Of a stretch of DNA of 64,000 nucleotides, positions 53,874 through 64,000 are shown piece after piece. The position numbers and the translations under genes were made by a program. The notes below the pieces were generated by a model, which was not told the origin of the DNA, did not search any database, and worked only from the letters and a program-made list of their open reading frames with translations. This stretch comes from Pollenia angustigena. Its lineage: Eukaryota; Arthropoda; Insecta; Diptera; Polleniidae. The stretch's first letter is position 1; every line of letters begins with the position of its first letter. Location: positions 223,447,803 to 223,511,802 of the forward strand of contig OV884059.1 of the NCBI GenBank assembly GCA_930367215.1, given 5' to 3'.

Positions 53874-56121
53874 TTTACAATAACATCAGCAGTGAAGTTG
53901 CCAAAGTAAAATAAAAAAAAAATCCCAGGAATACCAGCGCAAATTTCCCGGGATTTTTTTCCTGAAAAATGTGCTGGATCCCGTAAAGTGCTTTATAGAA
54001 AACTGATACATAATAAAAATACTAAAAGGTTAATCTAGAAAATATTCAACTGTAATAAAAACTACAGCTATAAAATATTTGTGGTTTGGGGCAAAATGTA
54101 AAGTTTTCAAATAAATAAGATGATGTACTTTCTGGAAAACTATTAAAAACTGTTCGATTTTACCATATTAATATTTTTTGATTTGTGAATATGTAAGAAA
54201 GTACGTACGTATGTATATGCCCAAGGATACTTGACAGTTTTTGGTATTTCATTTTCCTTGCCTTGAAAGGAAAAATATTTTCTTGTTCTTCAAACAATTT
54301 TTTTCTCCAATTTCAGTTTCTATCAATAGTCATGTTGATGTTAACTACTTATGAAGGGTGTGATAGTAGTGGGGGGGGGGGGGGGGGGGGAGCAAACCAA
54401 CAAAAATTTGTTTGCAAATATGTTTATTATCAAGAGTTTTAGCTTCAACATTGTTCTGTTTTTGGTTAAGATTTTTGAAAGCTAAGTTATCTACCCAGTA
54501 GTTCTGGGATTAAAGCTTAAATAAAGAAAATTGACAACTTTTATTAAAAAAAGAAATCATTTTTGGATTTGAAACTACGATTTGAGTCCAAAGACAGCTT
54601 AAATTGGGTTGAGGAAATTTAAAGCCCCTTTTGATTTTGAAGCTGCTGGGTATACTTGGTTTGTTTTGTATCAGGAGTGTTGTGCTTATTTTTTTGTTTA
54701 TTTGAAAAATATTGTGAGATATTTTGAAAAATTTGTACTGACTTTGATGGAAACATTTTTCAATTTACAGTTTGTTTTTCTTTTTTCATTTTATATTACT
54801 AAAAGGGTAATTTGATTTGAAACAGTTGGAAAATAAGTTTGATTGTTATAAAGTGCTACAAATGGAGTAAAGTGCACAGATTTTGGAAGTTAAAACTAAA
54901 AGAACATTTAATCAGTTTTACCAATTTCAACTATTACCATCTGCTTATGAGAGTTTAAGGCTCATTAAAAAAAACTCACTGTTACTTTAGAAGAGCCCTT
55001 ATAATGTAAATAATACCATAATAAATGTTTCTTTAATTGGGCTCTTAAGGGACCCCTTCCCTAAAAAACGTTAAACTTAGTAAAATTTAAATTAAAATCT
55101 AAGCTTTATATCCTCCATTATAAATCTCCTTAAACGAAAGTACCTTTGATTAGTACCAATTCTAACATAAGATTTGAATTAAATCAATTTATTATAAAAA
55201 ACCATGTACTTAATACCACTCACATGCACTCAAATACGACAAAATTTATTCTTTAGTTTTTACGAGAACAGCTTAGCAAATCAAATTGACCCCCTACTAA
55301 GTTTACAATACCAACACTGCTGGCAAAATCATTTGAACTAACTCATCATTATTATCATAATAATGATAATACTTACTGTATTATACACTTGAGAATTGGA
55401 ATGGAAAGAAAATTAGTTTAAATTTTACATAAACTGATAATAATTCTACATTTAGTTGGCTTGGCAGGCGGGGAAAAGCGAAAACCCTTTCACATTTATA
55501 AACAATTCGCAAATGATACTAATAATTTAAAAAATACTTTTTAAACATAATAAAATTATATACAATTTATTTATAATTTTCTTTCTCTTTTTCTTTACAG
55601 GTAAGTTAACAACAACTTGTTGGTGATTCTACTTTACTCTTCTACTCACTTGTTCTTTAATAAGACAACTCTGTTCCTGCTGAAGACTGAAAATCAATTC
55701 AATTTTCATCAATGTGAATCGAACATTAATGCGTATATAAAAATCCTTTAGGCTATAAAAACAACAACAACTACGATAATATCCTTGTTTTAAATCTGTA
55801 AGTGAAATATTGTTGTACTGATAAATTCTGAAAAGGAATAAGTAAAAAAAAATACTGAAATGTACATTTGTATGGAGCAGGTAGTGAGATGAAGGTGAAT
55901 TTAAGGAAGAAATGTTTGTTTTCTTGTTGTTTAGGTTTGAGCAAGAAAATAGGGAAAACCCAATATGGCCATTTCCACAGAAAAGTCAACTATTTTTGTA
56001 ACGTAAGGCTAGCAAGCAATTAAGCTGGTATTTAAGAAGGATGTTATTTAAAATGTCCGCCCTCCCACTTGCATTAAATGAATAGCTAGTTGTGGTGTTA
56101 ATTAAGATACAAAAAAGTAAA
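53874..56121. other. AT-rich stretch without a recognised gene
   Basis: CCCGGGATTTTTTTCC lies near 53950 and a 20-G run at 54371-54390. TTCTTTACAGGTAAGT at 55591 looks like a joined acceptor and donor but has no supporting exon. Nothing coding was recognised. Confidence 0.4.
54371..54390 (+). repeat. Poly-G tract (20 G)
   Basis: Uninterrupted G run in AT-rich DNA. The length may be inexact. Confidence 0.9.
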
Positions 56122-56382
56122 CATCGAGCCCTAACCGCGAAAAAAAACGTAAGCGACATGATTTTCAATTTTCTTTTTTTTAATGAATGACTTTATTGGC
56201 AACACTTGCATTATCTTCTAATATGTCATGGTCACATAAGGTACCGTTACGATTTTATAGCAAGAACAATTTTATTGTAAGCGACAAATTTAATACAAGA
56301 TTTATATGAAATAAAAAAAAGCCTGTCTCCTGTACAATTTGATTTTTGGCGCTTACGTTATTTTCGTGGTTAGGGGTCGATA
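56122..56382. mobile_element. 261-bp MITE, copy 1 (CGTAAGCG type)
   Basis: The left end has CATCGAGCCCTAACCGCG then AACGTAAGCGACA; the inverse of the right end has TATCGACCCCTAACCACG then AACGTAAGCGCCA. A shorter relative lies at 57354-57603, sharing TACCGTTACGATTTTATAG in the middle. Confidence 0.75.
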
Positions 56383-56494
56383 TGAAACTATTTTTATTGC
56401 AAAAAGTAGACTTGGCTGTAGGATGCCAATATTGAGCACTTTTTCCCAAAAAAAAACTTAAAAAAGCATACAATAATACCAAAAAAAAAAGAGG

Positions 56495-56640
56495 GATGCC
56501 CCGGTAGGCTGGTTGTTAGTGAGCTAGTCTATCAATGCGAGGGTTGCGGGTTCGATTCCCGCCAGAGACTCTGATCTGTTTAACTAAAAGGGGCTGAAGG
56601 TCTACGTTACTATTGCCCGGTTAGTAAAGTCATAATTTAA
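56495..56640 (+). mobile_element. tRNA-derived SINE-like unit
   Basis: GCGGGTTCGATTCCCGCC is a perfect T-arm with a consensus B box, and TTAGTGAGCTAGTCT upstream resembles an A box at a plausible distance. The 3' AGAGACTC has no partner for an acceptor stem and no CCA or terminator follows, so it is not a functional tRNA. It continues into AAAAGGGGCTGAAGGTCTAC without clear homology. Confidence 0.55.
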
Positions 56641-57353
56641 TTTGTAATTGTATTTGAAACTCTTATTAAATTAGAGGATGTCTCTAAATATTTACAATTA
56701 GAATTAAAAAAATTCAAGTCAAGGCAAATCCTCAAGCATGAAGCGCAGTGATGCACTAACAAATAGCTCCATACATGGTGAAATAAGCAGGTGACAACGA
56801 TACCGCAAAAAATACATTCCAAAAAAAAATGAAAATTAGGTCGAAAAATATCTTAAACAAAGTCAAAGCGTGCCGCTGAACAATCAAATAAAGAAAAATA
56901 TTAGCCAATTTTTATTTAATAATAGTTAATCTTATTAATATTAATTTAAAATGATCAAAAATGTTAATAAAATACACAAAATGTGGACTTTTTGTAAACA
57001 TAAACAAAACTTTGACACAAGATTGGACAAACAATGCAAGATCAAAAATCTTCATCTGGTGTAGTGCTGCAACCTGTATTATTTCACCATGGGTCCATAC
57101 ACAAAAAAAATCTAAATGCATTTACTTATGTATAAATATATAATTCCTTATTGCCTCTACCACTAGTGGGTGAATGAGGCTTTACTAAGTTTCTGATTCC
57201 GTCTAGAACTTTTTTAATATTCATCTAATACCCCGTAAAGTATATATACACTGGCGGGCAAAATTATTGGCACAGAAAGCCCTTTCAACTTTACGAAAAA
57301 CTAAGGAGTGTTGTTAAATTAAGGGCCTTTGTATCTTTTCAAAATCTTGACTA

Positions 57354-57603
57354 TATCAAGCCTTTAACGCAAAAATAGCTTAAGCGACTTAATTTTCAGT
57401 TTTCGTTTTTTTTTTAATAAACTTGCATCATCTCCTAAAATATCAGGGTCACATAAGCTACCGTTACGATTTTATAGAAAAAACAATTTTAGCTTAAGCG
57501 CCAACCTTCATACAAACCTTTTGTGAAATTTAATGAAAAAAAAACTTATCCCGTAAAATTGTGTTTTTGTCGCTTAAGCTTTTTTGCGGTAAAGTTTCGA
57601 TAT
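57354..57603. mobile_element. 250-bp MITE, copy 2 (GCTTAAGCG type)
   Basis: Related to 56122-56382, with GCTTAAGCGACTTAATTTTC and the inverse of GTCGCTTAAGC at its ends and TACCGTTACGATTTTATAG inside. It is inserted in the Tc1-like element. Confidence 0.7.
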
Positions 57604-57832
57604 GAACTATTAAAAAAAAAAAAAAAACAAAAAAATACCGAGCTTTGCTGAAAAAGAATGTTAGCACTGTGTGGTTAGGCTTTCCAAATTTCATGAATCT
57701 GGCCACTTTTTTCTGATCAGCCTTGAAATAGTAAAAATAACTGTACTCCTTACATATCAAAACTTTGACATTTTAAAGTGCGAATGTAAGTCTGCATTAC
57801 ATTAAAAAAAAAATTAACTGATTTTATTAAAA

Positions 57833-58600
57833 ATGGGTCACGAACAGCAGGAAAGCACTGCCTCTCAGCCCAAAATTATTCTATTTTTGCAGTATCATGG
57901 ACAATCTTATGCTGAGATTGGGGAAATGATGTATAGAAGTCGCTTCATCATTCGGAGCATCGTTCAGTGCTTTAAGGGAGCATCAACATTTGAAAATGCT
58001 AAACATTCAGGTCGCCCTAAATATTTAAGCAGCCAGATAATCAGAAAAATCAAAGTAAGTCGCTGCGGAGATTGAGGAAGAGCTTGAAAAACACTTCATA
58101 CCATGACGTTCCGAAGAGCATTAGGCGAACTACATTTGTAGTGTTGCTAGACGTAACCTTTAATTTCGTTAATCAGCCAAAGAAGTGTTAAGCATATTTT
58201 GCGTAAGCCAAATGACTTTTGGCACTAAGTGCTGTTCTTGGAGATAAACAGATTTCACATCTTTTGCTCTGATGACCAAAAGACGAAATCTTGCTGCAAG
58301 TGTAAAACATGGTGGGGGAGGGGTGATTGTGCAGGGCTGTATATTCACTGCAGGGATGGGCGAGCTGGCGTTCATTGACAAAATAAATTATATGAATATT
58401 TTAAAAGAAAACCTGTTCGGCACTTTCCTGAAAAGTGAAACTTAGCATCTATGTTCATTTTCCAACACGATAATGTCCCGAAGCATTCGGCTCATGTTGA
58501 GCATATGTAGTTTGCATATAATGTTTTGCATGTTCTACCACATCGGCCGCAATCCCCCCACCCCGATACGGGACCAAATTACGGTGTTCAATATCGATCG
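57833..58600 (+). pseudogene. Tc1-like transposase remnant
   Basis: The ATG at 57833 opens 80 codons with a helix-turn-helix (Gln-Ser-Tyr-Ala-Glu-Ile-Gly) and the Ser-Gly-Arg-Pro-Lys motif between the two DNA-binding halves. After a stop, other frames show Phe-Cys-Ser-Asp-Asp (first catalytic Asp region), then Ile-Phe-Gln-His-Asp-Asn-Val-Pro-Lys-His-Ser-Ala with the second Asp, and Pro-His-Pro-Asp-like residues near the end. Multiple stops and shifts make it inactive. Confidence 0.8.
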
Positions 58601-58879
58601 AAATTTCCATATAAATTGCATTGTTATTTCGATCGATATCGAATGCACAAATATGGCCCCCGATCTAGCATTAATGAAAAGAGCAAACACTCAAAAGTCT
58701 AATTTGCAATCAATAAATAATGAGTTTATCTTTTCTTTAATTCCCCACTACAATTGGTTGAAATTCTCACAGCATTAATTCTGGCAAAAAAAGACGTTAC
58801 AAAAAAGTAAATAAGTTCTACAAATCGAGTTGAGGCAGTTTTAAAACAGAAAAGATTAGAGACATAATACAAATATTGT

Positions 58880-59065
58880 CTCTCTGATGTTGATGATGTT
58901 GTCCTTTATTGAATCGACCGGATGGCTGCTTGGGAATACTAGTAGCCAGATTTCATAGGACCCATGGGAGACGGCGTGATATGGTAACACAACGGGAACT
59001 AATTAATGGACCCACGTGAGCTGTGCTTAATCACGGCTGCCAATGGAACCTAACCTAACCTACTA
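58880..59065 (+). mobile_element. 3' end fragment of a non-LTR retrotransposon
   Basis: It ends CACGGCTGCCAATGGAACCT-AACCTAACC, the same style of tail as the LINE at 16768 (GACGGCTACCAATTTAACCT). No coding part is attached. Confidence 0.6.
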
Positions 59066-59259
59066 ATATTCGCAAAGAACTAATATTTTATAGTTTTGTC
59101 CAGCAAATCTGTTTATTTTTTGGTTTTCTTTTTCTTATAGGCCATACAATTTTGAAGAGAAACAAAGGGAAAAAATTTTTTTTTTTTTAAATCACTTTAA
59201 GAATACTCTTAAACTAATCGTGATAAGAAAGTGCTTTCTGAGCCAACAATTTGGTCCGT

Positions 59260-59780
59260 CACTGTATATTTGGGTTAATTGAGTACTTTTAAGATGATTT
59301 AGCCCATGTCCGTTTGTTGAAACATTTATTTCAAATTGTTTATAGTTCTTCACAACAGTTTTGGATTGAAGTCCACCACAATAGACTTACGGCATGTTCA
59401 GACCTTACAAATATTTGACGAAAAAAATAAAAAAAAGCGTGATCAGTAACTTGATCCATTTAAGCTTTATTTTTAACAATTTCTTTTGTAAGAAGGTAAT
59501 TGTATAATGTAATTAAGAAGTTGTTGAATGATGTTTGATCTAGCCAAACGTTTGGCAAAAGCAAATATTTTTTAATAAAACTAGTGGTTACATGTAGGAA
59601 GTCAAATATTTAATGGGTGTGAACATAGCTGTAGTAGAAAAGAGTTATGAACCAAAATGTGGAACAACATCCCTAAAAACTGTATCGTTGTGGTTCAAAA
59701 CTGGTAACGGAATGCACCGATTCTTATAAAATGTTGCAACAAAAAAATTCACTAAAAGCTCCATATAAAGACCTCCTTTA
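59260..59780 (+). repeat. Dispersed repeat family C, diverged fragment
   Basis: Shares TTTAGCCCATGTCCGT, TTTTGGATTGAAGTCCACCA and GAACCAAAATGTGGAACAAC with 22930-23130 in order. It is interrupted by unrelated AT-rich sequence. Confidence 0.6.
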
Positions 59781-59794
59781 AGAAAACATTTTAA

Positions 59795-60286
59795 GGCTCG
59801 TTTTCACAACTTACCGACGGCTAAAAGTAGACTTTAACCAGCCTTATACAGGTATGTGATGAAAAACGATAGATTTCAAAACGAACGTTTTTAAAATGTT
59901 CGATGAATTTCGAGGTATTTTAAAATCCATTTCTGAATTAAAGTCTTAAATTTTCTTTCAGAATACACTTCAGTTAACGTATATTATATAAAATGTAAAA
60001 GAATAAAGACTGAAAATAAAAGGAATATCTATTTAAAATACTTTTTGAAAGATATTGAAAACGATATTTTCGGTTTCAAATCGTTTCGTTTTTAAAATCG
60101 ATTTCCATCACATACCTCATAAAATGTGTTCCATTACTAAAACTTTAATTTAATCTTAAGTCAGCGATAAAGTAAATTAAGGTTCATCCTATCTGGTAGG
60201 TTAAAGTAAAGTTGTAATCATAGAACACTTTTTATACGGCCGATAAAATCCTACCTTTAGCTATCGGTAAGTTGTGAAAACGGGCC
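59795..60286. mobile_element. 492-bp MITE with TAA duplication and a nested MITE
   Basis: GGCTCGTTTTCACAACTTAC at the left and GGCCCGTTTTCACAACTTAC as the inverse right end. TAA at 59792-59794 and 60287-60289. Another terminal-repeat element (59850-60117) sits within it. Confidence 0.85.
59850..60117. mobile_element. 268-bp nested TIR element
   Basis: AGGTATGTGATGAAAAACGA at the left; the inverse right end is AGGTATGTGATGGAAATCGA. The interior has ACGAAACGATTT-type strings. The duplication is unclear. Confidence 0.75.
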
Positions 60287-60355
60287 TAAATACAGCTACT
60301 ATTTTCTGCAAACAAGCGTAGAGCCTTGCAATATTATGGAATTAAAAAAAAGAAA

Positions 60356-60927
60356 AAAACAAGTAAGAAAGTATAGTCGGTCAAGCCCGACCATATGATA
60401 CCCTACACCACAGTATTTAAAAACACATCATGCTTATGTGTCCATGTAAATATGGATTTATCTATGTTTATAAGCTTCATGAAAATCGGTTTGAAAGTGT
60501 ATGAGAGGCAGAAATTGCCCCTTGCCTCCCCTTGTGGTCCTATTTTTTAAAAACTGTGTAGCTAATGTGTCCCTAGAGAAATGGTTCTATCTACGTTTTA
60601 AATTTCATTAAAATCGGTTTCATAGTTTCTGAGAGGAAGAAATTTCCCCCTATCTTCCCTCGTCGCCATTTATAGGCTTAGTCCTTGTGCCAATAAGAAC
60701 CTATGACCCAAATTTTATCAAATTATATCCAATATTGCGACCTGTACTTTGCGCACAAGGTTACATGGACAGCCAGCCAGCCGGACGGACATCGTTAGTT
60801 CGACTCAGAAAATGTTTCTGAGTAGATCGGTATACTTTAAGGTGGGTCAAGGACCACTATTTTAAGGCGTTACACACATCAGCACAAATGCATAATACCC
60901 TCTCCACTATTGTGGTGTGGGTATAAA
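60356..60927. repeat. Dispersed repeat family B, copy 2 (inverted)
   Basis: Opens ACAAGTAAGAAAGTATAGTC and closes TATTGTGGTGTGGGTATAA, the inverse of the layout at 2976-3624. The landmark GACGGACATCGTTAGTT is shared. Confidence 0.8.
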
Positions 60928-61024
60928 AATTATAACCGAATATTTAGAATAAAAATATGTTTTTAAAGTTAATAACGTCTTCACAACAAAACTAAAGAAA
61001 TAGACTTCAGCACTTTTTCCTTAT

Positions 61025-61102
61025 TGCAACAATTATCCTTCTCTGGATAGAAGGTATCATTAATTCGGCACAGCCGAATATGGAATTTTTCTTGTTTTGT
61101 TT
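61025..61102 (+). repeat. Terminal fragment of family C
   Basis: AGAAGGTATCATTAATTCGG-CACAGCCGAATATGG and then TTCTTGTTTTG match the end of the copy at 22820-24256. Confidence 0.6.
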
Positions 61103-61544
61103 TTAATAATGTTATACAGTGAAACTTCGATATAACGAACTTCGTTATAACGAAAAACTCAATATAACGAATTTTTAGCTGAGTCCCTTGAAAAAACCTT
61201 TTTATTGCAAAGTTTTTCATACAAAAATGCTCTATAGCAATAACGAAGAAATTCTGAGCTGTAAAGCCTCTTTATAGCGAAGTATTTTTTCAGAATCCTC
61301 TATATAACGAAATTATAATTGAGAAATACATACATACATATAACATTTTAAGTGTGTAAGTCATTAAAATCCCGTTATCAAAAGCCTCTACATAACGAAG
61401 TCTTGAACTAAAGCCTCCATACAACGAAGTTAGAATAAAGCAAAATTAAATTTTAAGCAAAACGGGGAAGTCCCTTTTAAAAACAAAGAAAGGTACATAA
61501 AAGCGCCACACATGTAGTCAGTTCTGTTTTGGTTCTTTGCCAAA

Positions 61545-61785
61545 ATGAGTGTATTAAAGCGTAAATCAATTTCTTTACAAGAAAATTTTCTATAATTATG
61601 CTGTTGATCGTGGTGACAAATCTAAGCAAGAAATTGCTTAACAATTTAATATACCGCCGAGTACTATTTTCTACACCGCAAAATACATTCGACAGCTTAG
61701 CATCTGTCGAAAAAATATTGACGGTTGCATTCTAAACTTGCGTAAACAAGCAAAAATTACACAATATTTTACTAAAATGTAATAA
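61545..61785 (+). pseudogene. Pogo-like transposase N-terminal remnant
   Basis: The frame starts Met-Ser-Val-Leu-Lys-Arg-Lys-Ser-Ile-Ser-Leu. After a frame break it reads Asp-Arg-Gly-Asp-Lys-Ser-Lys-Gln-Glu-Ile-Ala, a stop, then Ile-Pro-Pro-Ser-Thr-Ile, the CENP-B/Psq-type helix-turn-helix of pogo transposases. The DDD domain is gone. Confidence 0.65.
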
Positions 61786-61807
61786 AATAAAAAAAAAATA
61801 AAAACAT

Positions 61808-62231
61808 CCCAGCGGTAACTAGAATGAGTAAAGAGGCCTAATAGAAGGCCTTATTTAGCAGTCACAAGCAGTCAGAAGCCCTTCTCGCCGCATTCCATAC
61901 TTATTTATTTTTTACACAGGCTGTCATTGGGCGCAAGGCCTTCCACACTTCCTTAAAAAACAACTTCGATCCCTTCCCAAAAAAGGGAGTAAGGAAGGTC
62001 ACTAAAAATAAAAAGGAAATAAAACTGAACACCTTCCTTTCTCCCTTCTCAAAGAACGGAGTAGCGAATGTGTACTGAATATTTCAGAAGGTCTTTTAAA
62101 AAGAAGTTTATACCTTCTAGAAGGCATACTTCTGAAGGTAGGATATCATGCGAAGCGAATCTTTTAGAAAGGAGTATAGAGGCCTTCAAAAAGGCCTGCC
62201 ACTTGCGGTCCCTTCAATATTTACCGCTGGG
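61808..62231. mobile_element. 424-bp TIR element with CCCAGCGGTAA ends
   Basis: CCCAGCGGTAA at the left and TTACCGCTGGG at the right. The interior is rich in GAAGG/CCTTC strings (AGAAGGCCTT, CTTCCTTTCTCCCTTCTC), unlike the AT-rich host element. It interrupts the pogo-like element. No transposase. Confidence 0.75.
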
Positions 62232-62455
62232 ATATTTTTTTATTTACCTCTTAAATAGAGAATTTTTATTATGTACGTATTTTCGTGTTAAATACAATTT
62301 GAACAAAAAAAAACTGTAGTTATAACGAATTTTGTTCGTATTTCTTTAAATTTCGTTATACCAAGGTTTCACAATGGATATGTATAACGAATCAATAGCT
62401 AAAACGAAGTAGTTTTCGATCCCCTCTAGATTCGTTATATCGAAGTTTCACTGTA

Positions 62456-64000
62456 CCTAGATCTTGTGTTAAGAAACCAAACTATTATTTAAACTTTCCC
62501 TGCTCTTCCTACGAACATTTTACTCGTATTTTATATTTGCGTGCATTAAAGCATGACATTCCTGGCCATACAATAATAAAGATTTTATTTCTCACTTTAG
62601 ATTAGAAAATACAATTTTAAACGCTTCGGAATGTCGACAATTTGCAGCATGTATGAAATGTCTTTAGAATTTTTGTTTATAACAAGGAAATATGAAAACA
62701 TTAGGAGGGCTCACAACTAAGAAAAAAAAGCTTTAAAAAAGAATTAAGAGTTATTTTAGAAGACTTAAAGTGTTTGCACATGAAACGCAAACCGATAAAA
62801 TTTCAGATGGTAATTTTGTGCTCACATTATGGTTACTCCAACCATACTATGTATAGTTACACTAAATAAACAAATTTTCTAAAAAAAAAAAATTCATTAA
62901 ATCAGCATCCATCGCCACCCTTTAAGAAACTCTTTCGCAGAACTCCCATACAAATAATGTGTGTTCGACTTTTGCCTGTGTGTCTTTAAGCCGTCAACAT
63001 TTCAGCGACTATGACGGCTGTGGAATGAGAAAGGCCAGAAGAATGTTTGTGTTTCATAAAAACGAGAAGTTCAAAAAATGTGCGTGAAAGCTGTGATTGT
63101 GTGTGTGTGTATTTTTGTATTTGTGTGAGAAATGCTTTTCTCTGTCCGCAGGATTAAAATAGAATTAAATTTTACCTTGATAAAGCCATTAAAAACATGA
63201 AATGAAAAATATAAAAAAGGAAAAATAGAATACATTTCCACACTCACAGAGACACCAACACACTTTTATAAATTTAAAGCCACCGTGACCAATCACTTTT
63301 TAAAACCAACTTCAGATGCTTCTCTGTCTGTCTGTCTGTCTGTCTGTCTGGCTGCATGCTAGAAAATTGTTAATACTTTCGCAAAATGTTCATTAGTATA
63401 AGATTCAGTTGTCTGTTTGTTTCGCTCGTTCATAAATCCTAGATTTTAGTAGTATTTTTACCGCAACAATAACAACATGAGAATATTTTTTTTTATTATT
63501 ATTATTTTTATAAATTAAACGTACACGTTGAAGTGCAAAATAAAAATAAAATTTTAAACAAATAAATTCATTAACAAACCGTAAGCCAAAAAATAAAAGA
63601 AAGTTTTAGTATAATTTAGGGTGATGGCAAAAAATTTATTAGGAAAGCATACCTTATGGCTGCTTCTATAAATTGAACTTTCAGTGTATATTTTACAATG
63701 CGGGTTTTATGGTTTTATAAAATTGCTTTGTTTTATTTAGTTGTAACAGTTAAATTTTCAAAAATTATGAATGATTTACTATTTGGACTGTTTTTCGTAC
63801 AAAAACTAGGGTGAGCAATAATCCAAACTTTTTTCCGGGATTTTGGTAATTAAATGTAATTGTAAAAGTTCTGACCTTGAGTTTATTTTTTTTTGTTTCT
63901 TTTTTTTTTGCTTCATAATTTTTTTTTGTGTCTTATTTAATAAGGTAAAATCAAGGCGAATTCAACTACAGATTGTTTTGATTGGTTAAGGCCCAAATAC
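62456..64000. other. AT-rich stretch without a recognised gene
   Basis: A TCTG microsatellite lies at 63321-63350. Scattered TGTGTGTG near 63105. No frame, terminal repeat or RNA gene recognised. Confidence 0.4.
63321..63350 (+). repeat. TCTG microsatellite
   Basis: About seven TCTG units (TCTGTCTGTCTGTCTGTCTG). Confidence 0.9.

Larger units (their letters stand above)
57249..58800 (+). mobile_element. Tc1-like element, right end lost
   Basis: After a TA, CACTGGCGGGCAAAATTATT begins a terminus of the Tc1 type. A CGTAAGCG-type MITE (57354-57603) is inserted behind it. A transposase remnant follows. The inverse terminus is not found near 58800, so the right boundary is approximate. Confidence 0.65.
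61117..62453 (+). mobile_element. Pogo-like element with TA duplication
   Basis: CAGTGAAACTTCGATATAAC and its inverse end the element, with TA at 61115-61116 and 62454-62455. The motif ATAACGAAnTT/TTCGTTATA is repeated through both subterminal regions. It holds a transposase remnant and a nested TIR element (61808-62231). Confidence 0.9.

Noticed and set aside
55585..55610. A splice acceptor joined to a donor (TTTACAGGTAAGT) as an exon boundary
   Set aside because: A zero-length exon would be needed, or a recursive splice site. The AT-rich neighbours show no coding exon. A recursive site is possible but unsupported.
56499..56570. A functional tRNA gene
   Set aside because: The T-arm and B box are excellent, but no acceptor stem, anticodon arm or terminator can be formed, so a SINE-like remnant is more likely.

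Overview
The window looks like intergenic or intronic DNA from a fly. It is strongly AT-rich, has almost no host coding sequence, and is packed with insect-type transposons (mariner, piggyBac, pogo-like, Tc1-like, Foldback-like, gypsy-like LTR elements, non-LTR remnants, many MITEs). A higher dipteran, perhaps a calyptrate, is my inference from the mix of elements and the one lectin-like exon. No rRNA, functional tRNA or CRISPR array was recognised.

Layout. 0-2 kb: a probable first exon of a C-type lectin-like secreted protein on the minus strand (248-561), with an in-frame stop, a GTAAGT donor and the rest of the gene off the left edge; dispersed repeats lie on both sides. 3-7 kb: dispersed repeats and MITEs, including a Foldback-like element (5500-6892) carrying a nested insertion. 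7.7-9.8 kb: a TAA-flanked MITE, an RTE-like LINE remnant and an internally deleted mariner (8900-9797). 11-12.2 kb: a TIR-bounded element containing a 247-bp-armed inverted repeat. 14.5-18 kb: two LINE remnants, one a clear 5'-truncated insertion with a 13-bp target duplication. 18.6-24.3 kb: mariner remnants, a second Foldback-like element and a dispersed repeat with 153-bp tandem units. 26.2-27.65 kb: a near-perfect 1.48-kb palindrome with a 9-bp target duplication.

28.3-36.7 kb: an 11-bp satellite array interrupted by a complete-looking 5.8-kb gypsy-type LTR element (29129-34947) and by an A-tailed insertion. The LTR element has nearly identical LTRs but a gag frameshift, two nonsense codons, a changed protease active site and no reverse transcriptase core. 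38.7-42.6 kb: a second LTR element that lacks RT, RNase H and the integrase core. 43-47.5 kb: nested insertions, with piggyBac inside a hAT-like element inside a decayed LTR. 47.6-64 kb: MITEs, a third core-bearing Foldback-like element (52408-53534), a tRNA-derived SINE-like unit, Tc1-like and pogo-like remnants, and more dispersed repeats.

The most unusual signal is the Foldback-like family near 5.5, 20.5, 26.2 and 52.4 kb. Three members share a core built on an 82-bp tandem repeat with a GC-rich hairpin; the 5.5-kb member has only a decayed trace of it. Each copy is flanked by both-orientation arrays of a short word that differs from copy to copy. The 9-bp target duplications point to the Foldback/MULE type. 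Apart from the lectin-like exon I see no host gene network here: the apparent coding sequence belongs to mobile elements and almost all of it is broken.
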